NCBI RefSeq assembly: GCF_963082655.1
Contig: NC_081555.1
Location: 25,540,776 to 25,604,775 of the forward strand
Reading direction: 5' to 3'
Source of the DNA: Stomoxys calcitrans
Lineage: Eukaryota > Arthropoda > Insecta > Diptera > Muscidae
Length of the DNA stretch: 64,000 nucleotides
Positions 45,961 through 57,299 of the stretch are shown piece after piece. The notes under the pieces are model-generated. The model was not told the DNA's origin. It saw nothing but the letters and a program-made list of their open reading frames with translations, and made no database searches. The translations under genes were made by a program, and so were the position numbers. Every line of letters begins with the position of its first letter. Position 1 is the first letter of the stretch.

Positions 45961-48132
45961 TATTAATATTCTTGTTTTTCCATTTTGATATTTGTTATAT
46001 TAACATTGTCTTTTTTAATATTTTTTTATATATAATACTACTAATGTAGACACATATACTACAGCTTGGCTGATATACATCCTACAGACAAGCCGATATG
46101 GCTTCGTGGGAATTTATATATATATATCATATAAGTCATTGTAAAACTGAAAGAAATCAATAAATAAATAAATAATAAAAAAAAAAAAAAAAATAATAAA
46201 AAAAAAAAAAAAAAAAAAGAAAATTTTCTCAAAATTTTATTTCTATAGAAAATTTTCTCAAAATTTTATTTCTATAGAAAATTTTCTCAAAATTTTATTT
46301 CTATAGAAAATTTTCTCAAAATTTTATTTCTATAGAAAATTTTGTCAAAATTTTATTTCTATAGAAAATTTTGTCAAAATTTTATTTCTATAGAAAATTT
46401 TGTCAAAATTTTATTTCTATAGAAAATTTTGTCAAAATTTTATTTCTATAGAAAATTTTGTCAAAATTTTATTTCTATAGAAAATTTTCTCAAAATTTTA
46501 TTTCTATAGAAAATTTTCTCAAAATTTTATTTCTATAGAAAATTTTCTCAAAATTTTATTTCTATAGAAAATTTTCTCAAAATTTTATTTCTATAGAAAA
46601 TTTTCTCAAAATTTTATTTCTATAGAAAATTTTCTCAAAATTTTATTTCTATAGAAAATTTTCTCAAAATTTTATTTCTATAGAAAATTTTCTCAAAATT
46701 TTATTTCTATAGAAAATTTTGTCAAAATTTTATTTCTATAGAAAATTTTGTCAAAATTTTATTTCTATAGAAAATTTTGTCAAAATTTTATTTCTATAGA
46801 AAATTTTGTCAAAATTTTATTTCTATAGAAAATTTTGTCAAAATTTTATTTCTATAGAAAATTTTGTCAAAATTTTATTTCTATAAAAAATTTTGTCAAA
46901 ATTTTATTTCTATAGAAAATTTTGTCAAAATTTTATTTCTATAGAAAATTTTGTCAAAATTTTATTTCTATAGAAAATTTTGTCAAAATTTTATTTCTAT
47001 AGAAAATTTTGTCAAAATTTTATTTCTATAGAAAATTTTGTCAAAATTTTATTTCTATAGAAAATTTTGTCAAAATTTTATTTCTATAGAAAATTTTGTC
47101 AAAATTTTATTTCTATAGAAAATTTTGTCAAAATTTTATTTCTATAGACAATTTTGTCAAAATTTTATTTCTATAGAAAATTTTGTCAAAATTTTATTTC
47201 TATAGAAAATTTTGTCAAAATTTTATTTCTATAGAAAATTTTGTCAAAATTTTATTTCTATAGAAAATTTTGTCAAAATTTTATTTCTATAGAAAATTTT
47301 GTCAAAATTTTATTTCTATAGAAAATTTTGTCAAAATTTTATTTCTATAGAAAATTTTGTCAAAATTTTATTTCTATAGAAAATTTTGTCAAAATTTTAT
47401 TTCTATAGAAAATTTTGTCAAAATTTTATTTCTATAGAAAATTTTGTCAAAATTTGATTTCTATGAAAAATATTTTGTCATGATCTTTATAAAAATTTTC
47501 TTGCTATTGTTTAGTTTTTGGGAAAAACATCTCTCATTTTTTTTTTTTTTTTGAAAATCTTTGTTTACCTTCTCCAAACGTTCCTTTTCTTTCTCCTTTT
47601 CCTTTTCCTCTCGCTGTCGTTTACGCTTGCGCCTGCGACTACTTTTACTTTGTCCCTGCCCTGCAGCAGGGCCAGATTCATCACTGTGTTCATTTTGTTG
47701 TTGAAGTTTGGCTTCTAAGATTTTTGGCATTGTTGGCTCAATGCCCTTCTTCTTGAGGGCATTGGCAATGGCCTGTTCAATGTTAATGGCATAATCATCT
47801 TCTGTTGGTTGGGGTTTTTTAGATTTCTGTGCCAATGGTTGTTGCGCCAGCGCGGCCACAACATTTGCAGCTGGCTCATTAAGTGAAGGAATTATGTCTA
47901 GTTTAGTTTTGTTAGCATTTATGTTGACATTGTTGGGGGAGGAATTTTGTGGTATTTTTTGAATATCACCAGTCGGTGAGTCTTTAATAATAATAACTAC
48001 ATCATCATCGGGTTTAGCTTCTTCATCGCTATCATCAATTTCACCATCTTCCATTTCTTCTTCATCGACAGCATCTGCAACCTCTTCATCATCATGTGGT
48101 TTGGGCAACATTTCTGTTTCTAGCTGTGACAT
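40682..48132 (-). CDS. su(s): Suppressor of sable homologue (CCCH zinc-finger nuclear RNA-binding protein)
   Basis: Five minus-strand exons join in frame into 1312 residues: 48132-47569, 44280-43016, 42939-42746, 42673-42555 and 42478-40682. The N-terminus is highly acidic (EEEMEDGEIDDSDEE). Residues 307-325 form C-x7-C-x5-C-x3-H and 330-349 form C-x8-C-x5-C-x3-H fingers. They are followed by the family block EELRNILLKHLETAPKEILG, poly-Asn/Gln runs, DMRFLPGS-type repeats and a YKVYIVDVPQPSYMDLR segment, then Pro/Gly-rich tails. Drosophila su(s) and mammalian ZC3H4 act with WDR82 to terminate and destroy aberrant nuclear transcripts (family knowledge); the length is close to the Drosophila protein. 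Intron 1 (3.3 kb) holds array B and a LINE. Exon 4 skipping would shift nothing (120 nt with phase), so isoforms are possible. Confidence 0.9.
43016..44280 (-). CDS. su(s): su(s) exon 2: tandem CCCH fingers
   Basis: The exon begins RKRQEAVNDPLGPPPLGD directly after the 3' splice site at 44281, so the minus ATG-like start inside it is not used. It encodes an Arg/Lys-rich stretch, then LELCKFYLMECCAKRDKCSY and the second finger PCKYYYLGMECTSKDDCKFS. A pure CAA/CAG glutamine run and an asparagine run (AAC/AAT) lie at about 43490-43590. Confidence 0.9.
44355..44665. repeat. 29-bp tandem array B, left part
   Basis: Units of ATTTCTATAGAAAATTTTG plus TCAAAATTTT, period 29 bp, about 10-11 copies, in su(s) intron 1. 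It is interrupted by a LINE insertion and resumes at 46219. Confidence 0.95.
44666..46218 (+). mobile_element. 5'-truncated LINE with open reverse transcriptase frame
   Basis: From the array junction an uninterrupted frame runs to the stop at 45889-45891. It has CLALFIDFSKAFDTLSHVQL (RT motif A), FGVPQGSKLGPILYIIYANE (motif B) and FSYADDTAILVE (motif C, YADD), then thumb-like sequence. There is no RNase H. This points to the CR1/L2/Jockey group. A 3' UTR with a poly-A run (45927-45957), AATAAATAAATAAATAA near 46160 and a terminal A-rich tail follow. The N-terminal endonuclease and ORF1 are missing. The intact frame suggests a recent insertion. It is antisense to su(s). The first codons of the open frame belong to the 29-bp array, not to the element. 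Confidence 0.85.
46219..47462. repeat. 29-bp tandem array B, right part (~43 units)
   Basis: Continuation of the array after the LINE. Units differ at one site (TTTTGTCAAAA or TTTTCTCAAAA). The C-type fills about 46229-46320 and 46487-46700; the G-type fills the rest. This blockwise pattern suggests local segment duplication. Confidence 0.95.
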
Positions 48133-48450
48133 TTTTGTGTTCTATTTGGCAATTGGAATGATGTTTGTTTCAACTTATGGTTTGTTGTTGTTGTTTTTTT
48201 AAAGGGACATCGAGTATGTTATGGCTTATGCATGGGACTGATGTCAAATACAGGTTTATTTATTACACAACATTACCACTTGTTTATAACATTGAATCCT
48301 AAAATAGAGAAATCGAAAAAGGGAAGTTAGAGCTGTTTGAGTCAAAGAGACAAAGAGAGAGAGAGAGAGAGAGAGGGATAGAGTAATTTGAAAGAAAGTA
48401 CTGTTATACTGCCAGTTTACATAGGTAGCAGTCATGACAACATGTTAAAC
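48133..48450 (-). promoter_or_regulatory. Upstream region of su(s)
   Basis: Sequence preceding the su(s) start codon, presumably 5' UTR and promoter. A GTTGTTGTTG run is at 48183-48195 and a (GA)n microsatellite at about 48350-48375. No core promoter element is certain. Confidence 0.35.
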
Positions 48451-48454
48451 TATA

Positions 48455-48768
48455 TACAAAACATGTAAAAACGTTCTAAGTGCGGTAGGGGTGAATCTTA
48501 TATACACACCATGGATCGCAAATCAGATAAGAACAGATAAAAGATAACGATCTACCTCAATTAAAAGTATATATGATGCAAAATTTTAAGCTCATATCTT
48601 TATTCGTTCGACCGCTTTCGTGATTTACACAGACGGACGGACGGATAAGCATGGCTACTTCGTCGCAGAATGTCAAGACGATTACGAATACATGCTTCAT
48701 AGGATCGCAGATTAAAATTTTGTGATTTTACAAACGGAAGACTAGATTAGTATACTCCTATATTCGGA
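48455..48768 (+). repeat. Dispersed fly repeat, short copy E7
   Basis: Begins with the GTTCTAAGTGCGGTAGGGG-type module and TATACACACCATGGATCG, then CAGACGGACGGACGGATAAG and a terminus ATTAGTATACTCCTAT. It is a shortened member of the E1/E5 family whose right end is fused to a SINE. Confidence 0.65.
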
Positions 48769-48892
48769 GGCCACCGTAGCGCAGAGGTTAGCTTGTCCGC
48801 CTATGACGTGATTTTACAAACGGAAGACTAGATTAGTATACCCCTATATTCGGAGGCCACCCTGGCGCAGAGGTTAGCTTGTCCGCCTATGA
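48719..48892 (+). repeat. Tandem duplication at a SINE junction
   Basis: TGTGATTTTACAAACGGAAG ... GTCCGCCTATGACG (about 88 bp) occurs twice back to back, so the head of the SINE and its left flank are present twice. The first copy breaks off at TATGACG; the second continues into the whole SINE. Confidence 0.85.
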
Positions 48893-49085
48893 CGCTGAAC
48901 GCCTAGGTTCGAATCCTAGCGAGACCATCAGACAAAATTTTCCTCTGCTGACTTCATTTGTGAGGTACTATGCCAACTTCCCTCCAAAGAGGTGTCGTAC
49001 TGCGGCACGTCGTTCGGAGTCGGCTATAAAAAGGAGGCCCCTTATCATTGAGCTTAAACTTGAATCAGGTTGCACTCATTAATAT
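48853..49085 (+). mobile_element. tRNA-derived SINE, copy 1
   Basis: An internal polymerase III promoter is visible: an A-box TGGCGCAGAGG at 48863-48873 and a B-box GGTTCGAATCC at 48906-48916. The body has CCAAAGAGGTGTCG, CGGCACGTCGTTCGGAGTCG and GGCTATAAAAAGGAGGCCCC. The head is tRNA-like but has no pairing acceptor ends, so it is a SINE and not a tRNA gene. Related copies are at 57113, 61457 and (inverted) 62018. Confidence 0.8.
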
Positions 49086-49089
49086 GTGA

Positions 49090-50185
49090 GAAGTGCAGGG
49101 TCCAAAAATTAGAAAAAACAATGGGTGAAAAATAAACGCATTTTAACACTTGATTAAGGAAGCCTTGAGGAGCTTTCAAATATTTGAGTCACCAGGACCT
49201 GTTTGAATATTACCGGCATTGCTGCAGCGTAGGCGTACTACCTGGCGCCCCACCTAGCTACTATATTCCCAGCATGTCTGGGACTTGCGTATACTCTGAA
49301 GGCCAGGCTGGAGGCAAAGGTGGTGATTACACCCAAGATCTCCCCTAAGTCTTACCTTATTTCAACACAAAACCAGGGCGCGTATAGTGGACACCATGAT
49401 TAAGTGTATGAAATCCAACGAATTGCTCTTATACAAGCGGCATGCCTAAGTGAGATCGGTGGAGACCGCCCCACACAAGGTGTCCGAACTACTGAGTGCC
49501 TCCACAGGTTGTGGATAGTGGAATGCTCAATACGGAGTAACTGTATGTAGTCGCGGCCAATCAGCGTCATCAAGTGGAGAGTCATAGTGAGAAGCCGGGC
49601 AGCATCGGCTCTGGCATCTAAACTGAGTGCTTACGATGCTCAAAATGACAAGGCAAATTATTGGCGGCTTGAAATAACCAATGGACAACACGTTCCCGCG
49701 ATGATGTCTTAAGGACCGGGACGAGCTTGCTAACCTATAGCAACTCTACAAGTATCGCCACCCCTACAATCAAATGTGACTACAACGACCTCCATAAATA
49801 ACCTTCTACCAATACTGACTGAAGAGAGATTTGAACCCGTCCTTTTAAGTGATAGGGATTCGAATCAGCTATGCAGAAAAGGGCTTGCAGACGACTATTC
49901 TAGACCTAGGGGTTTTGAATGTTAGCCCAGAAGATTAAAGTTGCCTGATCACGAAGTTTAGCCAATTGGACGCACCACGTTTTATGAACAGAATGATTTC
50001 TTAGGAGTGATCACAGATGTTGGGCACCATGTAGACGGCCCGTAAGGTCTAGATGGGACCCGGATCGTAAGTTGACGAGGTTATTGCTGAGAGGAAGTAT
50101 GAAGAAGTTTAGTAGGGCTTTATATTATAACGCTCATGTAGCTCTGTGGAAAAGTGAAAGGTTCGGGCGTCTTCATAGGGCGGGG
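49090..50185. other. Mixed decayed repeat DNA
   Basis: No gene. Around 49480-49650 there is an inverted piece of the dispersed family seen at 35230 and 58000 (CCACAGGTTGTGGATAG; CAGCGTCATCAAGTGGAGAG). The rest is unassigned. Confidence 0.4.
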
Positions 50186-50189
50186 CCCC

Positions 50190-50480
50190 AGTTTGAGAAA
50201 TGACCAGGCTATTGCTGTGAGTAAATAAAAAGGAGGTTAGTAGGGCTTTACATTATAAAGGGTCACAAAGGTCAACAGGAGTAATTGTGCAGAATAATTA
50301 GAAAAATGCGCCAAGTGATACCGTGCATAGGGCATGGGGGAAAGTGATGGGACGTTGGAACATATTTATGTCAATGCCCGACTTTTGCAGAAATCACACT
50401 TCAGCACTTAAGTGCGGATTCGATACCAGATTTAAATCTACTTAGGCTCGTGGAATGAAGAGCAATTAGGTGTGCTATTA
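50190..50480 (+). pseudogene. Decayed non-LTR ORF2 C-terminal copy
   Basis: The nucleotide sequence parallels 1360-1600 (ATAAAAAGGAGGTTAGTAGG; GCGCCAAGTGATACCGTGCA; GGGCATGGGGGAAAGTGATG). In translation the CxxC...HxxC knuckle is broken by stops. It is the same LINE family at a later stage of decay. Confidence 0.55.
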
Positions 50481-50639
50481 TTTTATATATTTTCGAGGTT
50501 ACTGTTTTAGTTTATAGTGAAGTTTAGTATTTTTTTAAGAAGTATTAAATTCAATGACGTGAGTTTGAAAATTTGAGTGGCATTCCGAAAAAGTATAAAA
50601 TGTTAGGGTCAATCTATTAAATCCATATGAATGTTTGCG

Positions 50640-50935
50640 TTTGGTGAGGACTCCGAATCAATGCAACAAGCCATTGTGTTACGATTTTTTCTTAGAAGTT
50701 GAACGAAATGGATTGCTTAAAGGAAGTATGGATGAAACATCAAAATTACTGAGACCTTAACATTAATTAGTGGAAGAGACAAGAATTTTAGAAGGCATTA
50801 AACAATGGTCTAAAACCGGACAATATCCTGCAATGGAATTTAAATACAATTTTGATAAAACTTTTTTACCTTATGCGAATTCGGGATTTGGGTTGTCTTA
50901 TAATAGTTATAATTCACAAAACCTAATGTAGATTA
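50640..50935 (+). pseudogene. Unidentified coding-like relic
   Basis: Broken plus frames look protein-like: EVERNGLLKGSMDETSKLL, stop, then EETRILEGIKQWSKTGQYPA followed by MEFKYNFDKTFLPYANSGFG. The balanced residue composition contrasts with its surroundings. I do not recognise the parent protein. It could be a processed pseudogene or a transposon remnant. Confidence 0.35.
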
Positions 50936-51529
50936 AAAATTATATTTGACAGATTTCCTTTATGAACAGTCAAATAAAATTTATTTTAAGGCTTCATTAA
51001 GTTTAGTGAATTCGGCCGTTAGACTTCAGTTAATAATTACTGATTTGTGTTTGAATTTTTGTCGTTCCACCCTAATTAACTACAATGCATGTATGGTAAT
51101 TATTTATCATTAATCTTTTGTTTACACAACTCATTCAACAAAATATTTTATTTATAGCATTGCACAAATGAACGTGCAGTAACTGCCAAAGCATATGTAT
51201 ACATGGCAGTATGCAAATAAAGTGTTTAAAAAGCATTATAAAGTTATCTAACAGTAACAAATTTTTGTTAAAAAAATGCATAAAATTAAATTTTTTACAA
51301 TGCCGAAAGAATAAATGCAACATATGTATTTGCTCATGAACACTCCATTAAGCAACAGCGCGGGTATTTCTGTGTTTGCCGACCACTGCCTTTAGGATAA
51401 GGTTTTTTCCCCTTATCAAGAATCGGCTATAGGTACGTTGTTATCGTTGATAAAATGTTCTATGTCACAGGCAGTATAGACTACACATTGTCTGATACCT
51501 GACAGTGGTCATTGGAGCTACAATATACC

Positions 51530-51960
51530 TGGGAATAGAAGGTACATAGACCTCTATACGACTGGTGCCAGATTAGACAACCATGTGGACTTTGGCCTGT
51601 AAACTGAAGAACTGGGACTGGATATATCGAAAAGGTTAATCGATCACTGTAGTGTGTATCAAGCGGAGGTGTGGAATGCCCATGATAAATACAATTTCAA
51701 ATAACCAAACAACCATTAAAACTTTGGAGAACGCATTTATAAACTCAAAAGCAGGCCTTGTCTATTCCAGGTCTCTCAATGAGATGCCTGAACAGTTTAA
51801 AATTCACCTTTTTTAGGAGCCCGGTTACAAAGTTATCCCAGGGATTTTTAAAGCAGACGCTATGGCAATATGAATTACCTTACAAATTCCAAGGGAACAA
51901 GTACATGTGGACATGCCTCTAGAGCTAGAAGACTTCTTTCATCTCCGGTTCTTGTGATAT
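51530..51960 (+). pseudogene. Decayed non-LTR RNase H domain
   Basis: Plus frames read YTTGARLDNHVDFGL, then TEELGLDISKRLIDHCSVYQ followed by AEV, then TIKTLENAFINSKAGLVYSR and SLNEMPEQFKIHL, ending with PGYKVIPGIFKADAMAI. These match the order of an I/Jockey-type RNase H. The first catalytic aspartate position reads TTG instead of TDG, and stops break the frame. Confidence 0.7.
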
Positions 51961-51989
51961 CGTAATGGACTAAGATGTTTAAGTGAATC

Positions 51990-54900
51990 TTATTGAAGAC
52001 TATTACTATACCAAGCCTGCACAAAACTTGATTTAATGTCTTTCCAACTCCGGCCTGGTTTTGAAATATGTACTAAATTATTTAAATTTTATAAAAGAAA
52101 CCATATAAAAGCATGTTTAATGAATGTAGCAAGTGGAAAACGCGTTTTATATAAAAACGCTTAAACATTTTGAAGTTTTCTTTAACAAAAAACCTTATTG
52201 GCCACACTGAGTCTTGCATTTAATCTCATTTTTCTCTACACCTACATAGGGGGAAACTACAGAGTCGTATTGACTCGAAACATGGCAACGCCGTTGAGGC
52301 TTCAGAGATGCCAAGCAAATTTTAAAAAGCCATGGCATCAAAAATAATAAAATTCACAAACTGAAATACAAAATTATAATAAAAACTATGCACTATGAAA
52401 AAAAAAACATAAGTAAAAAACCAAAATATAAATGAATGACACATGAGAATCATAAGATATTTGTCATAGCATTTCACAGGGGACAATGAGATTGTGAAGC
52501 TCTCATCATGCATGGAAGGCATGAACATTCGCTTTTATTTAGCGTAGACATGAACCGCATATGTAGCTGGAAAAAAGAAGGAAAAGAAATCAGAACAGAA
52601 AACAAACAAAATGAATGCAAAACAGAACACAAAAATATAGATGGATGTTGGTGGCCATCAACAGATGCAAGATAAGGTAGTCATCTGGTTCATAGTTAGT
52701 TTAGTTGTTTTGTTTTGAAAAATGATTTTTTATGCACTTTTTTTCTTTCATTTAAATAAACACTTCCGCGAAATGACATACATGCACACACTTTAAATTG
52801 TCTTTGCAGATTGTTGGCCAAACAGCATAAACAACTGCTGTTTATGGATTGAATATTATAACTGTTGAAGTTTAATTCAATTTTGTTTTGATGTTGAAAG
52901 GGTACTGATCAACAAACAATTCAATTCCCACAACGTATGATTAGACATCCAAGGACAACTGGTTAGTGGTTGGTTTACTTTACAATGTATACAACCCACC
53001 ATTGAATTTATAACATCACTCTCTAAAAACTCATCTTTGATAAATTTACGAGTTTTTAGTTTTTGCATAGAAATACCAAAAATACATACATACGAACGAC
53101 GAAGTTTTCAATTGTTTTTGCAATGTAGTATATGAATAACATTGTTGTCATGCCTCTGTCGAGAAAGAGAGTGGGACCACGTACACACATACGCACATAC
53201 AACAAAAACCAAAGCAACCACTTTTGGACATTGTTTTCGATTGAATTATTTTAGGTTTGTATGTGTGTATGTATATCTGCAGGTATATATGGAGGTCAGT
53301 CGGAGAATCAACAACACGCGAGAACTAAAATTAAATAAAAAAAAAACAGGCGCAGATGTGAGAGACCAAAAGGAGAATGAAAACAGCAGAGAAAGTGAGA
53401 TGCCACATAATTGCAAATTGCGCAGGTATACATACAAAACAATGACGTACTTTTTTCAGACCATTTTGTTGTTGCCGTAGCAACTTAATTAGATGAATAA
53501 TTATGATTTTTTTTACCTGCAGTTATAAATTTTTTTAAATAAACACTTGCTTATTTCGGATATTTTTTAGGGGGACATAAAACACACTTAACAGAAATAG
53601 CCCCAACTTTTCTTTAGCAGCTGCTTCTTAGCTCTCGTCCACTTGAAATTATCGGACAACTATTGACTATTATTTTATGCAGTATTTGAATACTTCATAA
53701 GCATCGCTTATTATTTTTCAACATTTGCTTGCATGGACTAAAGCTATAGCCAATATCTTTTACATTTTAAAAACGTAATCTGGCAAACAACGCGTAATTG
53801 AATTTCAACGTTTTCCTCGTAATCGCTTGGCTGGTAGGTATCTCATTGCTATTTCGCAGTCTTCATTGGTATTTGTGTGTATTCGTATTCATACGAATAA
53901 TTTGTCTGTCTCTGTCCCTCTCACATCTTCATATGTTGCCTTTGTGTCATCGCCTTTTTCAAATTCTCTGCTCCCTACCACCACTATATACTGCTGCATA
54001 CATACATACAGAAAATTTTCGAAATGTACTGTATTTGTGGAAAAAAAAAGAAAGGAACCAAGTTTTGCTAAATTTTCCCCATCGTTTGCTCGAGAGAAAA
54101 ATAATAAAAGCTTGACCTGGCCGAAAACCCTTCCTTCGCAATTACTATTACGTAATTGCGTTTTTTCTTTATCTCCATATGCAAACATACATAGGTACAT
54201 AAATGCATCGTTGATTTCGAAAAATTATTCCAAATTGACTTGCATGGTTCTCTGAGATGTACGTATGTATGTGTGTAAAATAAATAAAGTAGTGGTCTCC
54301 TTATGTAGGCAGTACTTAGGATTATAATTATAGTGAAGATTTTTTGTTCTCTTCGTTTATTGATTGATTACTTTTTTTGCTTGCCAACTTTTGCGTATTT
54401 CGTAATTAATAATTTTAAAAATTTAAAAACATGTGAACAATTCAACAATTTCAACTTGAATGAGACATTTTCTGGTTGCTATACTATTATATATATTTAG
54501 TATATGTATAATATGGTATATACATATAATGTTTAAAAATGCCGTATGCCGTTTAGTGCGGAGAGACAGGGACAACAGTACTCTTCCGGCACTCCTCTGT
54601 TTTCTTCGAGTTGTGCGCTCTACATTTTACAAATTGTGCGGCTGCAGTGTTGCCGTTTTATTTATTTCTACAAAATTTGGTCGGATGGAATTATAAATTT
54701 TAGGAATTGTTCGAATGGACGGCTTAGATCGATTTTGGTAGATTCCATTAGCAGCACATTTGGGTATTAGCAGCACATTATATATAGTTATAGTTAGTAT
54801 ATTTTAAATATGTACATCACAAAATTATTCAAAATTCCTGTAACAAATAACAAAGCTAAGGTCAGTAAAATTTTTGTGTATAATTTAGAATTGCCGTTTT

Positions 54901-55500
54901 ATACCCAAAACAAATATTCTGTTATGGGTATTAGACCTAGCAGCTAAGTTTCTAAGTCTGGGCCACTTGAAATTATCAGTTTTCATTTGATGATATGTGG
55001 AAAACATAGGTTGATCCATTTGGTATTTACAAACAAGTTTTTGGGCTGATTTTTTGATAAAATCCATTCTTTTGAATTTCAATGAACCTATTCTTAGATA
55101 AGCTTTTAGAGAGAATTTTCTTTCTTTTTTAAACTTTTTGTCTTTGGGGAAAATTTTATCAACATTTTGTTTTAGGATAACGATTGTTCAACGATTATTT
55201 TTCCAACATTTTGTCATAAGAGAATCTTTTGTCAGAATTTTGTCCTAAGTGTAAGTTTCACGAAAATATTTTTTTAAAATTTAATCAAATATGTTGGCTT
55301 TTGGGAAGTTTTAATCACAATTGTCCTTAGAGTAACTATAAACATATTGTCTAAAAAATTAAAAAAAAGTTGGGATTTGTTAGGTGGACATTTTTGGTCG
55401 TAAATTTATTATGTTGTGGCAACACTGGCGAACAGTTTTACATATTATATTTTCTTTCCCGTTTCTGTTTCTGTGATCTGTTGTTGTCTCTGTTCATCTT
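51990..55500. other. Long gene-poor AT-rich region
   Basis: Both strands were read. Only low-complexity frames (for example 53798-54255) and short microsatellites (CATACATACATACA near 54000) are present. 55100-55340 has decayed sequence reminiscent of the 29-bp repeats (TTTTGTCTTTGGGGAAAATT). No gene or intact element can be supported. Confidence 0.45.
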
Positions 55501-55514
55501 ATTCTGTCTTTGTC

Positions 55515-55760
55515 TTTTTATACCCTACACCACAACGTAGTGCATAAGTTATACAGTGCGTTTATTTGCAACGCTTAGACGGAGGAGAGCTAGACACACT
55601 TTTAAGTCTACCGATCGGTTTAGAATTACATTCGATTCGATTAAGCTATGCTCGTTTGTCTGTCTGTCCCCGTAATGTTGTAATCAACGTACAGGTCGCA
55701 TTATTGTCCGATTATCATTAAGTTGAGCACAAGCCAATTTTTAGCCCAAGGACGAACGCT
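55515..55760 (+). repeat. Dispersed repeat, TATACCCTACACCACAAC type
   Basis: Starts TTTTTATACCCTACACCACA and contains TTGTCTGTCTGTCCCCGTAA. It resembles the ends of the other fly repeat elements but with a distinct interior. It appears once in the window. Confidence 0.45.
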
Positions 55761-56357
55761 ATTGATTATAGAAGAGTACTCTTTATGCTTTCGAAATAGT
55801 TGCGAAAATCAAAATGGAAAAACAATTAAAGGTGGTCTCATTTGTACAACAACTACAAATCATGTGGTGCAATCCGCCATCTTGCCATCATGCTGATCGA
55901 AGTTTTTCCAAACACACAAATAAATTTGTGTGCGTGGGTGTATACGTGTACGTACATGAGCAGAGAATTTGGGAGAAAGAAGATAACAAAAAATTCGCTT
56001 CATAGCAAATTAAATGTACACGAAATAGGCCGAATCAAATTGCTTCTATACTGTTGTCTTTGTTGTGTGTTGTTGTTTGTCTTTTGTTTGTGTTCTGTCA
56101 AAGAAAAGAGACTTTCGCATCTCGCAATAATTTAATAGGCATTTTTGCTGTAAATGAAATCAGTAATAGGCTTTAAATTTAGCAAAGCAATAAGCCGAAT
56201 TGTCGTCAATAAGCTTACCAAAGTAGTTTTCTTTACGTTTTTCTTATTTGTTTGTGTTGTGCGTCTGTTTTCATTTCTAATTTCGTATTGAATCAATAAA
56301 TTCAAAATTAAAATATATAAAGCCGTTTTTTTCCCATGTGAAATTTATGTAAACAAA

Positions 56358-56395
56358 TTGACGCTGACTCTTGACTCTTTTATTGGGTTTAAACT
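56358..56395 (+). promoter_or_regulatory. Third copy of the TGACTC...GGGTTTAAACTC motif
   Basis: TTGACGCTGACTC at 56358 and TGACTCTTTTATTGGGTTTA at 56372 repeat the motif found inverted at 19784-19816. Its role is unknown. No gene start was recognised next to it. Confidence 0.45.
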
Positions 56396-56914
56396 CTGTC
56401 TCTAACGACTCGGTTACTATTGTTAACGGCGGCGGTGACTGTGCTTAGGCAGTGAGATTTAGAATTCCTTCGCGAATTTAACGAAGAAATTGTTTTTAAA
56501 GGAATATTAATAAATTAATAAATTTTAAATGTTTTTGTTTTCTTTCTCCTAAGTGTAGACGTTAACAAATTTTTGTAGTTTTTTTCATGTTTCTTTTTAA
56601 GAAAAACAATTGTTATCAATACTGATCTCATTTTTCCGTTGGAAACCCCCTTCAAATATTAAGACTTGTTGTATTCTTCGTTGATCTAGTACTGTGCGTT
56701 CGTTCGTCGATGGGATTTGCAGCAGTTACAAGAAGACCGACTTTCAAACAAGGTAAGATTTTCAAAGCTTCACTAACGATGTCATGGCAAAAAATACAAA
56801 TAATTTGCATGGTTGATAGTTCGATGTCATGGCCAAATATGTGTATCACTTTGCATTTAGAATTCGTCTGAAGCGGACGCTTCGGGATTCGATGCTTAGT
56901 CATCGTTATACACA

Positions 56915-56932
56915 GTACAGTTATAACTGTAC
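56915..56932. repeat. Perfect 18-bp palindrome
   Basis: GTACAGTTATAACTGTAC reads the same on both strands. It lies in otherwise unassigned DNA. Confidence 0.6.
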
Positions 56933-57112
56933 ATTGGTTTTAATTCTGTATTTTTAATACACGTGTTTTAATTTACAGTTGGTGGGGACACCAACTTCGG
57001 AAGTACAACCTGGCATATAGAGTCGTACTCTGCCATTTCGATTAAAGTCCAAAAAAAAAAAAAAAAATATGTGTATTTCGATTCAATGTTAGATCAGGAA
57101 CAACAAAGTTTT

Positions 57113-57240
57113 CTGTATGGGTTCGAATCCTGGCGAGAGCATTAAAAAAACATTTTCAGCTGTGGTAAACCCTTCCTAATGCTGGCGACATTTGTGAGGA
57201 ACCATGCCATTTGGGAAAATTTGGCTTGTGCCAACTTAGC
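57113..57240 (+). mobile_element. tRNA-derived SINE, truncated copy
   Basis: B-box GGTTCGAATCC at 57120-57130, followed by CTGGCGAGAGCATTA and CTTCCTAATGCTGGCGACAT as in the copy at 61457. The A-box half is missing, so it is 5'-truncated. Confidence 0.7.
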
Positions 57241-57299
57241 GCGTTTTTAATTGTTTTTGTTTTATTATCCCGTCATTCGATTTTTATCATTTAGAGTTG

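Noticed and set aside
53798..54255. Overlapping 105-, 142- and 103-codon frames on both strands
   Set aside because: Low complexity, no motif, mutually overlapping on both strands, and no splice or start context to favour any.
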